The notes beneath the pieces were generated by a model that ran no database searches, had not been told where the DNA came from, and saw nothing but the letters and a program-made list of their open reading frames with translations. A DNA stretch of 64,000 bases from Nonomuraea antri (GTDB taxonomy: Bacteria > Actinomycetota > Actinomycetes > Streptosporangiales > Streptosporangiaceae). Each line of letters begins with the position of its first letter. The first letter of the stretch is position 1. Both the position numbers and the translations under genes were made by a program. The stretch is taken from positions 1 to 64,000 of the forward strand of contig NZ_JABCPZ010000011.1 of NCBI RefSeq assembly GCF_013283785.1, in the 5' to 3' direction. Positions 1 through 8,546 of this stretch are shown here, one piece after another.

Positions 1-1193
1 CCCGTGGAGGGGGACGGGGCGGGGTCGGGTGAGGTTGTGGGTTCTTCTGGCGCGCTGGCCCCGTCTGGCGTGCTGGTTCCGTCTGGGGAGGTCTGGTTCT
101 TTGCGGGGGACGAGGGTTCGTCGGAGGAAGGCAGGTCGGGCGAAAGGGGCGAGTCGGGGAGCGGGGGCTGGAAAGGGATGTTCGACAGGGGAGTGGAGAA
201 GGCGAGGTCGGCCAGTTTGGCGCGGGCCGTGAGCGCGACCGTCTCCGCGCCGCGCCGGCTGCGTACGAAGGCCAGCGTGCGGACGTCGGCGAGCACCAGA
301 TCCGCCAGCAGGTCGGCGGCTTCCGCGGTCGCGGTGCGGCGGACGGGAGCCCCGCCCTCGCCCCGGAGATCCGTCAGGGGCGGCTCCCAGAGCGCGATGG
401 TGGTCGAACCCTTGGGCGAGGCATCTGTGGTCACCTCGTGCATCTCAAGCCCCGTCAGACGCATGGCGAACGCGCCGGGCTCGCTCGCGGTGGCGGAGGC
501 GAGCAGGAAAGTGGGGTTCGAGCCGTGTCTGGCGCAGACGCGGCGCAGTCGGCGCAGGATCTGGGCGACGTGCGAGCCGAAGACGCCCCGGTAGCCGTGA
601 CACTCGTCCACGACGACCAGGCGCAGCCGGCGGAAGAACGACGACCACTGCGCGTGCCTGGGCAGGAGGCTGCGGTGCAGCATGTCGGGATTGGTCAGGA
701 CGTAGTTCGCGTGCTGCCTGACCCACGTGCGTTCCTCGAACGGCGTGTCGCCGTCGAAGCACGCCGCGCGCAGCTGGGTGATGCGCAGCTCGCGCAGGCC
801 GCGCAGCTGGTCGGCGGCCAGTGCCTTGGTGGGCGTCAGGTACAGGACGGTGCCGCCGCCGAGGCAGTGCGTGACGGCGGGAGTGAGGTACGCCAGCGAC
901 TTCCCCGAGGCGGTGCCAGTGGAAATGATCACGTTTCGGCCACGGAAAGCCAGGTCGGCGGCTTCGTACTGGTGAGGCCAGAGTCCTGTCACCCCACGGT
1001 TCGCCAAGCGCGTAACGAGGAGTTCGGGTGCCCAATCCGGCCAGCTGACTTGACCCGCCTGACGTGCTGGAACATGCTCCACATGAGTGACGCGCTCATG
1101 ACGTGCGGGAACACCAAGCAGGTGGCTGAGGAGTGAGCCTGCCTGGCGTGGGGAGGAAGCGGAGGAAGTCACTGTTTCCAGTCTTGCATCCAT
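1..1193 (-). CDS. DEAD/DEAH-box helicase, YprA/MrfA-like (C-terminal part outside window)
   Basis: Superfamily 2 helicase, read in the frame that is open from an ATG at 1193 to the window edge (397 codons visible). Visible motifs: Q-like WPHQYEAA (~72-79), Walker A STGTASGKS (91-99), PTKALA (121-126), DExH box VVVDECH (193-199), motif III SAT (233-235) and the start of RecA2, RTLAFVRSRRGAE (305-318). No clear Shine-Dalgarno sequence precedes the ATG; the homologous region (RVTHVEHVP, ~34-42) lies inside the frame. It is divergent from bldG, the same arrangement I recall for SCO3550/bldG in Streptomyces. Odd: from ~338 to the edge the protein becomes a Pro/Ser/Thr/Asp-rich low-complexity stretch in the middle of the second RecA domain. 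The DUF1998 zinc region expected in this family would lie off the window. Confidence 0.9.
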   Translation of the reverse strand, partial: MDARLETVTSSASSPRQAGSLLSHLLGVPARHERVTHVEHVPARQAGQVSWPDWAPELLVTRLANRGVTGLWPHQYEAADLAFRGRNVIISTGTASGKSLAYLTPAVTHCLGGGTVLYLTPTKALAADQLRGLRELRITQLRAACFDGDTPFEERTWVRQHANYVLTNPDMLHRSLLPRHAQWSSFFRRLRLVVVDECHGYRGVFGSHVAQILRRLRRVCARHGSNPTFLLASATASEPGAFAMRLTGLEMHEVTTDASPKGSTTIALWEPPLTDLRGEGGAPVRRTATAEAADLLADLVLADVRTLAFVRSRRGAETVALTARAKLADLAFSTPLSNIPFQPPLPDSPLSPDLPSSDEPSSPAKNQTSPDGTSTPDGASAPEEPTTSPDPAPSPST

Positions 1194-1341
1194 GGGCAAA
1201 GTCGTCGGGAATCGTGATTTCGTATAGACGTAAGCCAGGCGCGTGGTTGAATGCCGCGCGTCAGGGTCAGACGGTCTGGGGCCAAGCTCCAGACTGCCAG
1301 GCCCGAAAGAGTACTTTCGCAGGCGAGGCGCTGGAGGATCT

Positions 1342-1692
1342 GTGGATCTGAAGTTGGATCACCGCACCGAGGACGGGCTCACCATCGTGGAGGTAGAGGG
1401 TGAGATCGACGTCTACACGGCGCCGAGATTGCGTGAGCTCCTCATCGACCTGGTGAACAAGGGCAACTTCCATCTGCTGGTGAACATGGAGAAGGTCGAC
1501 TTCCTCGACTCCACCGGCCTGGGTGTCCTGGTCGGTGGGCTCAAGCGGGTTCGCGCGCACGACGGCTCCCTCGAGCTCGTGTGCACCCAGGAGCGCATCC
1601 TCAAGATCTTCCGGATCACCGGTCTGACCAAGGTCTTCGGGATCTACGCTTCGGTCGACGAAGCCAAGGAAGCTCACGGCAAAGACAAGTAG
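1342..1692 (+). CDS. bldG: BldG-like anti-sigma factor antagonist (STAS domain)
   Basis: Anti-anti-sigma factor that, in its unphosphorylated form, binds partner anti-sigma proteins and so frees a sigma factor; in Streptomyces BldG is needed for aerial development and antibiotic production. 116 residues, one STAS domain. The phosphorylation site motif [13 protein letters not shown] places Ser57 as the target. The GTG at 1342 is chosen because it gives the family's usual N-terminus (MDLKL) and has GGAGG at 1333-1337; an upstream in-frame start would add 33 unrelated residues. It is followed after 1 nt by the anti-sigma gene, so the two are co-transcribed. Confidence 0.95.
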   Translation: MDLKLDHRTEDGLTIVEVEGEIDVYTAPRLRELLIDLVNKGNFHLLVNMEKVDFLDSTGLGVLVGGLKRVRAHDGSLELVCTQERILKIFRITGLTKVFGIYASVDEAKEAHGKDK

Positions 1693-1693
1693 C

Positions 1694-2113
1694 ATGGCTA
1701 CCGTCGAGCTGACGTTCAGCGCTCTCCCCGCGCATGTGCGGACCGCCCGGCTGGTGGCCACGGCGATCGCTCGCCGCACCGGCGTGGAGGAGTCGCTGCT
1801 GGACGAGGTCCGGCTCGCCGTGGGTGAGGCCTGCTCCCGGGCAGTGGAGGCGCACCGCGCCCATTGTCCGGGCGAGCCCATCCGCATCGAGCTTCGTGAC
1901 GATTCGGGGCGGTTCGAGGTCACGGTCAGCGATCAGGCCCCCAGTGATGAGATCAAGCAGGAGCAGCCCCTCGATCTGGGGATGCTCTCTGACTCGTTCA
2001 TGTCAGGCTTCGGCATCGCCGTCATCTCCGGGCTGGCCGATGATGTCGAGGTCTTCCCCAGCCCCAAGGGCACCAACATCCGGATGAGCTGGCCCGCCAA
2101 CGGGCTCCCCTAG
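1694..2113 (+). CDS. Anti-sigma regulatory factor partner of BldG (HATPase_c-like)
   Basis: 139-residue RsbW-type protein immediately downstream of bldG (1 nt gap). The fold is recognisable from the helix DEVRLAVGEACSRAV (~37-51) and the GFGIAVISGLAD segment (~108-119), which correspond to the N box and the G2 region. The classical N-box asparagine and the DxGxG ATP-lid motif are not intact (CSRAV; VSDQAPSD), so kinase activity cannot be assumed. By position it matches SCO3548 (ApgA) next to BldG in Streptomyces. It presumably binds BldG and one or more sigma factors not encoded here. Confidence 0.85.
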   Translation: MATVELTFSALPAHVRTARLVATAIARRTGVEESLLDEVRLAVGEACSRAVEAHRAHCPGEPIRIELRDDSGRFEVTVSDQAPSDEIKQEQPLDLGMLSDSFMSGFGIAVISGLADDVEVFPSPKGTNIRMSWPANGLP

Positions 2114-2880
2114 CTCATCGTTCACCGGCGGCCGGGCTGGCCTTCCCTAGGGCCGGCCCGGGACCGTTCCAGCATGTTGGTTGGCGGGACGGCGTGTCGG
2201 GCTGCCGCGTGCCTGGGGTCTTGGGGGTTCCCGACCCTTCCCTTCGGCGTGTTCGCTGCTTGGTGGGGTCTCTTGCTTGGTGCCGTCGTTCAGGGGCGGT
2301 CCTGCGAGGGTCCTGCTCCTGCTCTTGGGCGTTAGTGATGCTCGGGGGCGGTGCTGCGGCGAGGCGAGGGTGCGGTCGGTGCGCGGCGTGGAGCGACGCT
2401 GCGCTGGGGCCTGTGGCGGTACTGCGCGGCGGCACTGATCGGGAGTCGGAGCGGGCGTGGGAGTGGGTGATGCCGCTCGGCTCGCAGAGGGTGATCTGAT
2501 CTGTGGCCGTGCGGGTGGTGCCGTTCTGGGGTTGGTGCGGGCGTGGGTGATGGTCGCTTGCCTCGGAGGTGGCGAGCTGGGCTGTCGTCGTGCGAGCCGC
2601 GCCGGTTCTGTGGCTGGCTTGGTCGCGAGTACTGCGGCGGGTCTGCGGGCGCGCGGTCGTGAACGGCATGTGGTCGGAGGGCGAACGAGTCCGGGCATTG
2701 AGGGACGGACGGTAGCTTCGCGCAGGCGGACGGATGAGGCTTGCCACGAGGGGCTGACAGGCGTTGCAGTGCAGGGCGGCGGACCAGGTGTTCCCCGAGT
2801 ACGGCGGCGAGATGGGCGAGGGTTTCGTCACGACGGCCTGCCAGAAACGCGCGACCAGGCGATCCGCATGGAGTGGACGC

Positions 2881-3075
2881 GTGATTCGCCGCGAGCGGGC
2901 TGCCCATCTGTTGGGAGCGGACGGTGGTTCTCCGGGAACGGGCCGGCCTTCCGCCTGGTGTGGACGGGGGTGTTTTCGCCGGGAACGGGCCGGCCCCGGC
3001 CGGGAACGGACGGGCGGTTCTCTGAGAACGGTTTGGCCATCGGTCGAGGACGGACGGGTGATCCGGCGAGATGGG
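2881..3075. repeat. Degenerate tandem repeat, ~44-bp unit, about 4.5 copies
   Basis: Successive units run 2881-2922, 2923-2965, 2966-3011, 3012-3055 and a partial 3056-3075. Each begins with a GTGATTC/GGTGGTTC/GGGTGTTTTC/GGGCGGTTC-like start, contains GCGAGCGGGC or GGGAACGGGCCGGCC (or TGAGAACGGTTTGG), and ends in GGAC or CGGAC. Unit lengths are 42, 43, 46 and 44 bp. The repeat is imperfect and not obviously coding. Confidence 0.65.
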
Positions 3076-3632
3076 TAAGCGCGGCGCCAAGTTGGGCAGC
3101 GTGGGTGTCTGAGGCGGTAGGGCTTGGGTGGCCTGAGGTGGTGGAGCGTAGATGGCCTTGAAACGGTGGGTGGTTTGAGGCGGTAGGGGCGGCGTGCGTG
3201 GTTTGAGGGTGTGGGTGCCGCGGGCTGGTCTCGGGTCTGGAGGGTGCTTAGCGCGGTTGGCGTCTGTCGCGCGTTCCGGGGCTCCGCGACGGTAGCCCAT
3301 CGCGACCGAGGAGGTCCCAGCCGTGCCGGTGGTTGCTCGTGGCAGGAGGGGCCGCGGCTGCGCGGCGGATGCGCGTGACGGGGGAGTAGGTTGCGGCTGC
3401 GCAGGCCTGGGATGCGGGTGGCGGGAGTGAAGGCCGCCGCTGTGCAGGCCGGGAGGCGCGCGGTGGTTGCGGGTGGTGCGAAGGGTTCGAAGGGCTCACG
3501 GGTGCGCGGCGACGAACGCCGGCTTCGGCTCCGGTCGTCCAGTTGAAAATCCTATGTTTCGGTCAGCCCATTTTCCTAGCCAGTCATGACCGTAAACGCA
3601 GGGAAATTCTGCTTGTCAGAACACAAATGGGG

Positions 3633-3645
3633 CCGCTGTCAGCGG
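3633..3645. promoter_or_regulatory. 13-bp palindrome upstream of hppA
   Basis: CCGCTG-T-CAGCGG, a perfect inverted repeat in the AT-richer segment about 220 bp before the hppA start. It could be an operator; no partner is identified. Confidence 0.35.
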
Positions 3646-3867
3646 TTTACTAGACGCGCGCACAATTGCCCGCTCGAGAGCCTTCATATCCGACCACTGC
3701 CTGCGTAGACTCCCGGCACCGGCCAAGGTGATCCGGCGGAATGCGGATTCAACCGGAAGCGGCACCCACAACCCGGATGGTGCCGCACCGCCCGCCGTTA
3801 GAAGTTCCAGGCGCTAGAAGTTCCAGGCACCGCCCGGGCAGGACGACCGGTCTTGCCGAGGAGAACG

Positions 3868-6264
3868 ATGATCAGGCACATGCTGGCACTGGAGCCAGCG
3901 TCCAATCTGGCCCTGAGCGGAAACAATCTCACCATCGTGATCGTGGTCGCCGCGGTCGCACTCATCGCGCTAGCCGTCGCCGGCGGGCTTGTGCGCGAAG
4001 TGCTGTCCGCCGGCCAAGGCACGGAGCGAATGCAGAACATCGCGCGTGCCGTACAAGAGGGCGCAGCCGCCTATCTGACGCGCCAGTTCCGCACGGTGGC
4101 GATCTTCGTCGTCGCGATTCCGCTCCTGCTGCTCCTGCTACCGGGCGAAACCGACGTACGCGTCGGACGCTCGATCTTCTTCGTGGTCGGAGCGGTGTTC
4201 TCCGCGCTGACCGGATTCGTGGGCATGTGGCTGGCGGTGCGCGGGAACGTGCGCGTCGCCGCGGCGGCCAGCGAATCGGGCGAGAAGCGCGCCATGCGCA
4301 TCGCCTTCCGCACCGGTGGCGTGGCCGGCATGTTCACCGTCGGCCTCGGCCTGCTGGGCGCGGCCGTGGTCGTCCTGACCTACCAGGGCGACGCGCCCTA
4401 CGTACTCGAAGGATTCGGGTTCGGCGCGGCGCTGCTCGCCATGTTCATGCGCGTCGGCGGCGGCATCTTCACCAAGGCCGCGGACGTCGGCGCCGACCTG
4501 GTCGGCAAGGTCGAGCAGGGCATCCCCGAGGACGACCCGCGCAACCCGGCCACCATCGCCGACAACGTGGGCGACAACGTCGGCGACTGCGCCGGCATGG
4601 CGGCCGACCTGTTCGAGTCGTACGCGGTCATGCTGGTCGCCAGCCTCATCCTGGGCCGGGCGGCCTTCGGCGAGGAAGGTCTGATCTTCCCGCTGATCGT
4701 CCCGATGATCGGTGTGATCACCGCGATCATCGGCATCTTCGTCACCGGCATGCGCGACCGCGACCGCAACGGCATGGCCGCGATCAACCGCAGCTTCTTC
4801 ATCTCCGCCGGGATCTCCGCGGTGCTGGTCGCCGCCGCCGCGTTCTGGTACCTGCCGAGCAGCTTCAGCGGGCTCACCGGCACGACCGTGCAGTCCGACT
4901 CCGACCCGCGGCTCATCGCCATCGGCGCGGTGCTCATCGGCCTGGTGCTGGCCAGCGCGATCCAGCTGCTGACCGGCTACTTCACCGAGACGAACCGCCG
5001 TCCGGTGCGCGAGATCGGCGAGAGTTCCGCCACCGGCCCGGCGACCGTCATCCTGGCGGGCATCAGCGTCGGCCTGGAGTCGGCCGTCTACTCCGCGCTG
5101 ATCATCGGCGGCGCGGTTTACGGCGCGTTCCTGCTCGGGTTCGGCAACGTCACGATCGCCCTGTTCGCGGTGGCGCTGGCCGGCACCGGCCTGCTCACCA
5201 CGGTCGGCGTCATCGTCTCGATGGACACCTTCGGCCCCGTCTCCGACAACGCACAGGGCATCGCCGAGATGTCCGGCGATGTCGAGGGCGAGGGCGCGCG
5301 CGTCCTCACCAGTCTCGACGCGGTCGGCAACACCACCAAGGCGATCACCAAGGGCATCGCGATCGCCACGGCCGTGCTCGCCGCGACCGCGCTGTTCGGC
5401 GCGTTCCGCAACTCGGTGGAGGAGCAGCTCAACCTCGCGAGCCAGGCCGTCAAGGACACTCTGGGCACGTTCGCATCCTTCAGTCTCGGCATCGACCAGC
5501 CGAACGTGCTGGTCGGCCTCATGGTCGGCGCGGCGGTCGTGTTCCTGTTCTCCGGCCTGGCGATCAGCGCGGTCGGCCGCGCCGCCATGCGGGTGGTCTT
5601 CGAGGTACGCGACCAGTTCCGCAACAGGCCCGGCATCATGGACGGCACCGAGAAGCCCGAGTACGGCCGCGTCGTGGACATCTGCACCCGCGACTCGCTC
5701 CGCGAACTCGCCACGCCGGGCCTGCTGGCGGTCATGACCCCGATCGCGGTCGGCTTCGCGCTCGGTTACGCGCCGCTGGGCGCGTTCCTGGCGGGTGCGA
5801 TCGCGGCCGGCACGCTGATGGCGGTGTTCCTGGCCAACTCCGGCGGCGCCTGGGACAACGCCAAGAAGCTGGTCGAGGACGGTCACCACGGCGGCAAGGG
5901 CTCCGAGGCGCACGCCGCCACCGTCATCGGCGACACGGTCGGCGACCCGTTCAAGGACACCGCGGGCCCGGCCATCAACCCGCTGATCAAGGTGATGAAC
6001 CTGGTCGCGCTGCTGGTGGCGCCGGCCGTGGTGCTGTACGCGGACAACGCGGCGCTGCGGGTCGGCATCACGCTGGTCGCGGTGGCCGTGGTGGTCGGCG
6101 CCATCGTCGTCTCCAAGCGTCGTTCGGTGACCAGCGAGCCCACCGGCACCCCGGCCGAGATCGACGGCGGCTCGGGCGGCGACAGGGGCAGCGACACCAG
6201 CGCGGACAGCGACGACGACAACGACAACGACAGCGACCGAGACAAGGAGCCCGTCGGCTCCTGA
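3868..6264 (+). CDS. hppA: Membrane-bound proton-pumping pyrophosphatase, K+-independent type
   Basis: Hydrolyses cytosolic pyrophosphate and pumps H+ across the membrane. 798 residues with many hydrophobic helices. The substrate loop DVGADLVGKVEQGIPEDDPRNP and the following DNVGDNVGD acidic motif are intact, as are the late motifs around DTVGDPFKDTAGPAINP. The segment GNTTKAITKG carries Lys where K+-dependent enzymes have Ala, the mark of the K+-independent class. The ATG at 3868 has GAGGAG at 3858-3863; a TTG at 3853 is less likely. The C-terminus ends in an unusual acidic Ser/Asp/Asn-rich tail (~770-798). Downstream of bldG and its partner as in Streptomyces, and closed by a strong terminator at 6349. 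Confidence 0.97.
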   Translation: MIRHMLALEPASNLALSGNNLTIVIVVAAVALIALAVAGGLVREVLSAGQGTERMQNIARAVQEGAAAYLTRQFRTVAIFVVAIPLLLLLLPGETDVRVGRSIFFVVGAVFSALTGFVGMWLAVRGNVRVAAAASESGEKRAMRIAFRTGGVAGMFTVGLGLLGAAVVVLTYQGDAPYVLEGFGFGAALLAMFMRVGGGIFTKAADVGADLVGKVEQGIPEDDPRNPATIADNVGDNVGDCAGMAADLFESYAVMLVASLILGRAAFGEEGLIFPLIVPMIGVITAIIGIFVTGMRDRDRNGMAAINRSFFISAGISAVLVAAAAFWYLPSSFSGLTGTTVQSDSDPRLIAIGAVLIGLVLASAIQLLTGYFTETNRRPVREIGESSATGPATVILAGISVGLESAVYSALIIGGAVYGAFLLGFGNVTIALFAVALAGTGLLTTVGVIVSMDTFGPVSDNAQGIAEMSGDVEGEGARVLTSLDAVGNTTKAITKGIAIATAVLAATALFGAFRNSVEEQLNLASQAVKDTLGTFASFSLGIDQPNVLVGLMVGAAVVFLFSGLAISAVGRAAMRVVFEVRDQFRNRPGIMDGTEKPEYGRVVDICTRDSLRELATPGLLAVMTPIAVGFALGYAPLGAFLAGAIAAGTLMAVFLANSGGAWDNAKKLVEDGHHGGKGSEAHAATVIGDTVGDPFKDTAGPAINPLIKVMNLVALLVAPAVVLYADNAALRVGITLVAVAVVVGAIVVSKRRSVTSEPTGTPAEIDGGSGGDRGSDTSADSDDDNDNDSDRDKEPVGS

Positions 6265-6348
6265 CGTCCCGGTCGCGCACGTCAGGCGTGACCGAGAGCC
6301 TCGACCGTGAAGTGAAGGGGCTCGACGGTAAGAGGGCTCGTTCGTGAA

Positions 6349-6383
6349 GGAGCACGGCCCGCGTGGGGCGCGGGCCGTGCTCC
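6349..6383 (+). terminator. Strong intrinsic terminator after hppA
   Basis: Perfect 15-bp stem GGAGCACGGCCCGCG / CGCGGGCCGTGCTCC with a 5-nt loop, followed by TTT. Confidence 0.85.
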
Positions 6384-6459
6384 TTTCGCGTCTTCGGTCG
6401 TCCTGCGCTCCCCGGCTCCCGGTCGGGCGGTCGACGCCGCTGGATGGGAAACTGGGCGG

Positions 6460-6573
6460 ATGGAAGACAAGCGGCCCACTGGCGGCAAGACGCTGGGCTT
6501 GATTCTGCTGGCGATGCTCGCCATCCTGGCTATGATCGTCGGCTTGGCCATCTGGGCCACGAACTCGGGATGA
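6460..6573 (+). CDS. 37-residue single-pass membrane peptide
   Basis: Short ORF with a charged/polar head (MEDKRPTGGK) followed by one hydrophobic helix (~11-32, LGLILLAMLAILAMIVGLAI) and a short polar tail. Its TGA overlaps the ATG of the next gene as ATGA (6570-6573), which suggests translational coupling. A peptide of similar size and topology (SGM_5486 family, named transporter-associated) sits near histidine-phosphatase and serB genes in Streptomyces, as far as I recall; homology is not shown here. Only a weak GGGCGG precedes the ATG. Function unknown. Confidence 0.6.
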   Translation: MEDKRPTGGKTLGLILLAMLAILAMIVGLAIWATNSG

Positions 6574-7046
6574 CACCAGTGCGGACGTTGATCGTGCTCA
6601 GACACGCCAAAGCCGACCAGGTGCCCGGGCTGGCCGACCCGGAGCGGCCGCTGACCGGGCGCGGCGAGAACGACGCCAAGCGGGTCGGCGAGGAAATCAG
6701 GGCCGCCGGGCTCAGTCCGGAGCTGGTGCTGTGCTCGCCTGCCGTACGCACCAGGCGGACGGCCGAGCTGGCCTTCCCCGACGTCGAGGTCAGCTATGAG
6801 CGTGACATCTACGAGGCGTATCCCGACGAACTGCTCGAAGTCGTCCGCCGGGTCGATCCCGAGCTGAACACCGTGGTCCTGTGCGGGCACAACCCGGGTG
6901 CGCACGAGCTGGCGCTCGGCCTGGCCGGGGGCGACTACGTGTTCCGCCCGGGCGCGTTCGCGGTGATCCAGGTGGAGTCGGCCTGGGCGGACCTGTGGCC
7001 GGGCGAAGGACGCCTGGTGACCCACTGGGATCCCAAGGAGCACTGA
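6570..7046 (+). CDS. SixA-type histidine phosphatase
   Basis: 158-residue phosphoglycerate-mutase-like phosphatase. The catalytic RH motif is in LRHAKAD (~11-17) and the second catalytic His in VVLCGHNPGAHEL (~107-119). The small size and this pattern are typical of the SixA branch (phosphohistidine phosphatase), but the substrate in actinomycetes is not established. The ATG at 6570 overlaps the stop of the small membrane peptide; a GTG at 6579 is the alternative. It faces serB with a 19-nt gap. Confidence 0.85.
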   Translation: MTPVRTLIVLRHAKADQVPGLADPERPLTGRGENDAKRVGEEIRAAGLSPELVLCSPAVRTRRTAELAFPDVEVSYERDIYEAYPDELLEVVRRVDPELNTVVLCGHNPGAHELALGLAGGDYVFRPGAFAVIQVESAWADLWPGEGRLVTHWDPKEH

Positions 7047-7065
7047 CCCGGCGCGCGGGCCGTGG

Positions 7066-8283
7066 TCAGATGGTGAGCACGCCGTCCTCGGCGTCCGCCG
7101 CCTCCACCTCGTCGCGTGAGATCCCCAGCAGGTACAGGATCGAGTCCAGGTAGGGCGTGTTCACCGCGGTGTCGGCCGCCTGGCGCACGACCGGCTTGGC
7201 GTTGAAGGCGATGCCCAGCCCGGCCGCCGCGATCATGTCGAGGTCGTTGGCGCCGTCGCCGATGGCCACGGTCTGGCTGATCGGCAGGCCGGCCTCGCGG
7301 GCGAAGCGCTCCAGCGCCCTGGCCTTGCCCGGCCGGTCGACGATCTCGCCGACGACCTTGCCGGTCAGCTTGCCGTCGATGACCTCCAGGACGTTCGCCG
7401 CCGAGTAGTCGATGCCCAGTTCGTCCACCAGACCGTCGGTGATCTGGGTGAAGCCGCCGCTGACGATGGCGAAGCGGTAGTCGAGGCGCTTGAGCGTGCG
7501 GACCAGCGTGCGCGCGCCCGGCGTGAGCACGACCTCCTGACGCACCTGCTCGAACACCTCGGCGGGCAGCCCTTCGAGCAGCGCCACCCGGCGGCGCAGG
7601 GACTCGGCGAAGTCCAGCTCGCCGCGCATGGCCTGCTCGGTCACCCTGGCCACTTCGTCGAGGCAGCCCGCGTGCGCGGCCAGCAGTTCGATGACCTCGC
7701 CCTGGATCAGGGTCGAGTCGACGTCCATGACGATGAGGCGCTTGGCCCGGCGGGACAGGCCGGTGCGCTGCACGGCGACGTCCACTTCCTGGGCGGCGGC
7801 CTCGGCGGCCAGTTCGACGCGCAGCGCGTCGGGGTCGGCGCCGGAGACCGACATCTCGATGCAGGTGACGGGCCACTGGGCGAGGCGCTCGATGCGGTCG
7901 ATGTTGGCGCCGGCGGCGGCGATGCGGCCGGCGATCCCCGCGATGGCGGCCGGCTGCAGGGTGGCGCCGAGCACGCTGACCGACAGACGGCCGCGGCGGC
8001 GCTGTTCCTTGGTCTGGGATCCGGTGGAGAGCTCGACCTCCATGCCGAGGTCTTCGGCGACCCGCTCGACGGCGGTCCACATGGCGCCGAGCGTGGTGCC
8101 CGTGCCCGTGGACGGTCCGCCGGCGTAGGTCACGAGCACGCCGAGGGTGAGTCGGCCGCGGATGACGACCTGTTCGATGTCCGAGACGGTCACCGGGAAT
8201 CCCGACAACACGGAGAAAAGGCGCGAGGTGACGCCGGGCCGGTCGGGGCCGGTCAGGGTGATCAGGAGGGTGCGCTGGTCCAC
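7066..8283 (-). CDS. serB: Phosphoserine phosphatase with N-terminal ACT domains
   Basis: Last step of L-serine synthesis: dephosphorylation of phosphoserine. 405 residues. The N-terminal half (~1-180) is a regulatory ACT region (LITLTGPDRPGVTSRLFSVL; second segment LSVSVLGATLQPAAIAGIAGRI). The HAD domain follows: motif I VMDVDSTLIQGE (~186-197), motif II IVSGGF, motif III GDGANDLDMI. Full length for the actinobacterial two-ACT SerB. GTG start; TACCGT lies 8 nt upstream, close to the leaderless spacing seen elsewhere in the window. Confidence 0.95.
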   Translation of the reverse strand: MDQRTLLITLTGPDRPGVTSRLFSVLSGFPVTVSDIEQVVIRGRLTLGVLVTYAGGPSTGTGTTLGAMWTAVERVAEDLGMEVELSTGSQTKEQRRRGRLSVSVLGATLQPAAIAGIAGRIAAAGANIDRIERLAQWPVTCIEMSVSGADPDALRVELAAEAAAQEVDVAVQRTGLSRRAKRLIVMDVDSTLIQGEVIELLAAHAGCLDEVARVTEQAMRGELDFAESLRRRVALLEGLPAEVFEQVRQEVVLTPGARTLVRTLKRLDYRFAIVSGGFTQITDGLVDELGIDYSAANVLEVIDGKLTGKVVGEIVDRPGKARALERFAREAGLPISQTVAIGDGANDLDMIAAAGLGIAFNAKPVVRQAADTAVNTPYLDSILYLLGISRDEVEAADAEDGVLTI

Positions 8284-8406
8284 ATCGAGCCACGGTACTG
8301 CGCCGGGTCCGATGCCCGCGCAGCAGGCTCAGCATTCGGACGTGAACGCCTGCTCCGCAACCGCCCTCCGGCCGGCCACTCGCAGTGCACACATACGGCC
8401 GTACCG

Positions 8407-8446
8407 GCCGCCTCGGAGTGCGTCTGGGCGCACTCCGAAAGGCGGC
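8407..8446 (-). terminator. Hairpin terminator downstream of the 8547-9125 gene
   Basis: Stem CGGAGTGCG (8414-8422) / CGCACTCCG (8429-8437), extended by outer GCCGCC (8407-8412) / GGCGGC (8441-8446). Lies between the stop of the leftward 8547 gene and serB. Confidence 0.6.
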
Positions 8447-8546
8447 TCGGCCGTCTGTGAGGGCTGTCGGTCCCGGCTGTCGGCCGGATGGTGTCCGTAA
8501 GCCCGACCGGGCCGGCAACCCTCACCCGGAGTCCGAAAGCCCGGAG

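Larger units (their letters stand above)
2114..3867. other. Gene-poor 1.75 kb gap with strong G/T bias
   Basis: No reading frame here has a credible protein. Frames exist on both strands but give Pro/Arg/Ser- or Gly/Arg-rich low-complexity translations without a ribosome site. From about 2180 to 3480 the + strand is strikingly rich in G and T. The stretch holds the degenerate tandem repeat at 2881-3075. From about 3540 it becomes more AT-rich, as expected for the upstream region of hppA. Confidence 0.7.

Noticed and set aside
445..1035. 196-codon minus-strand frame inside the helicase
   Set aside because: Out of phase with the helicase, whose motifs are unambiguous in the other frame.
2332..3300. 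322-codon minus-strand frame in the gap before hppA
   Set aside because: Pro/Arg/Ser-rich throughout, crosses the tandem repeat, no ribosome site or domain; treated as non-coding.
3741..6347. 868-codon plus-strand frame across hppA
   Set aside because: Different frame over hppA; Arg-rich low-complexity product, no start signal.
4138..6576. 812-codon minus-strand frame opposite hppA
   Set aside because: Antisense shadow of a certain gene; translation is Arg/Asp/Gly-rich without family features.
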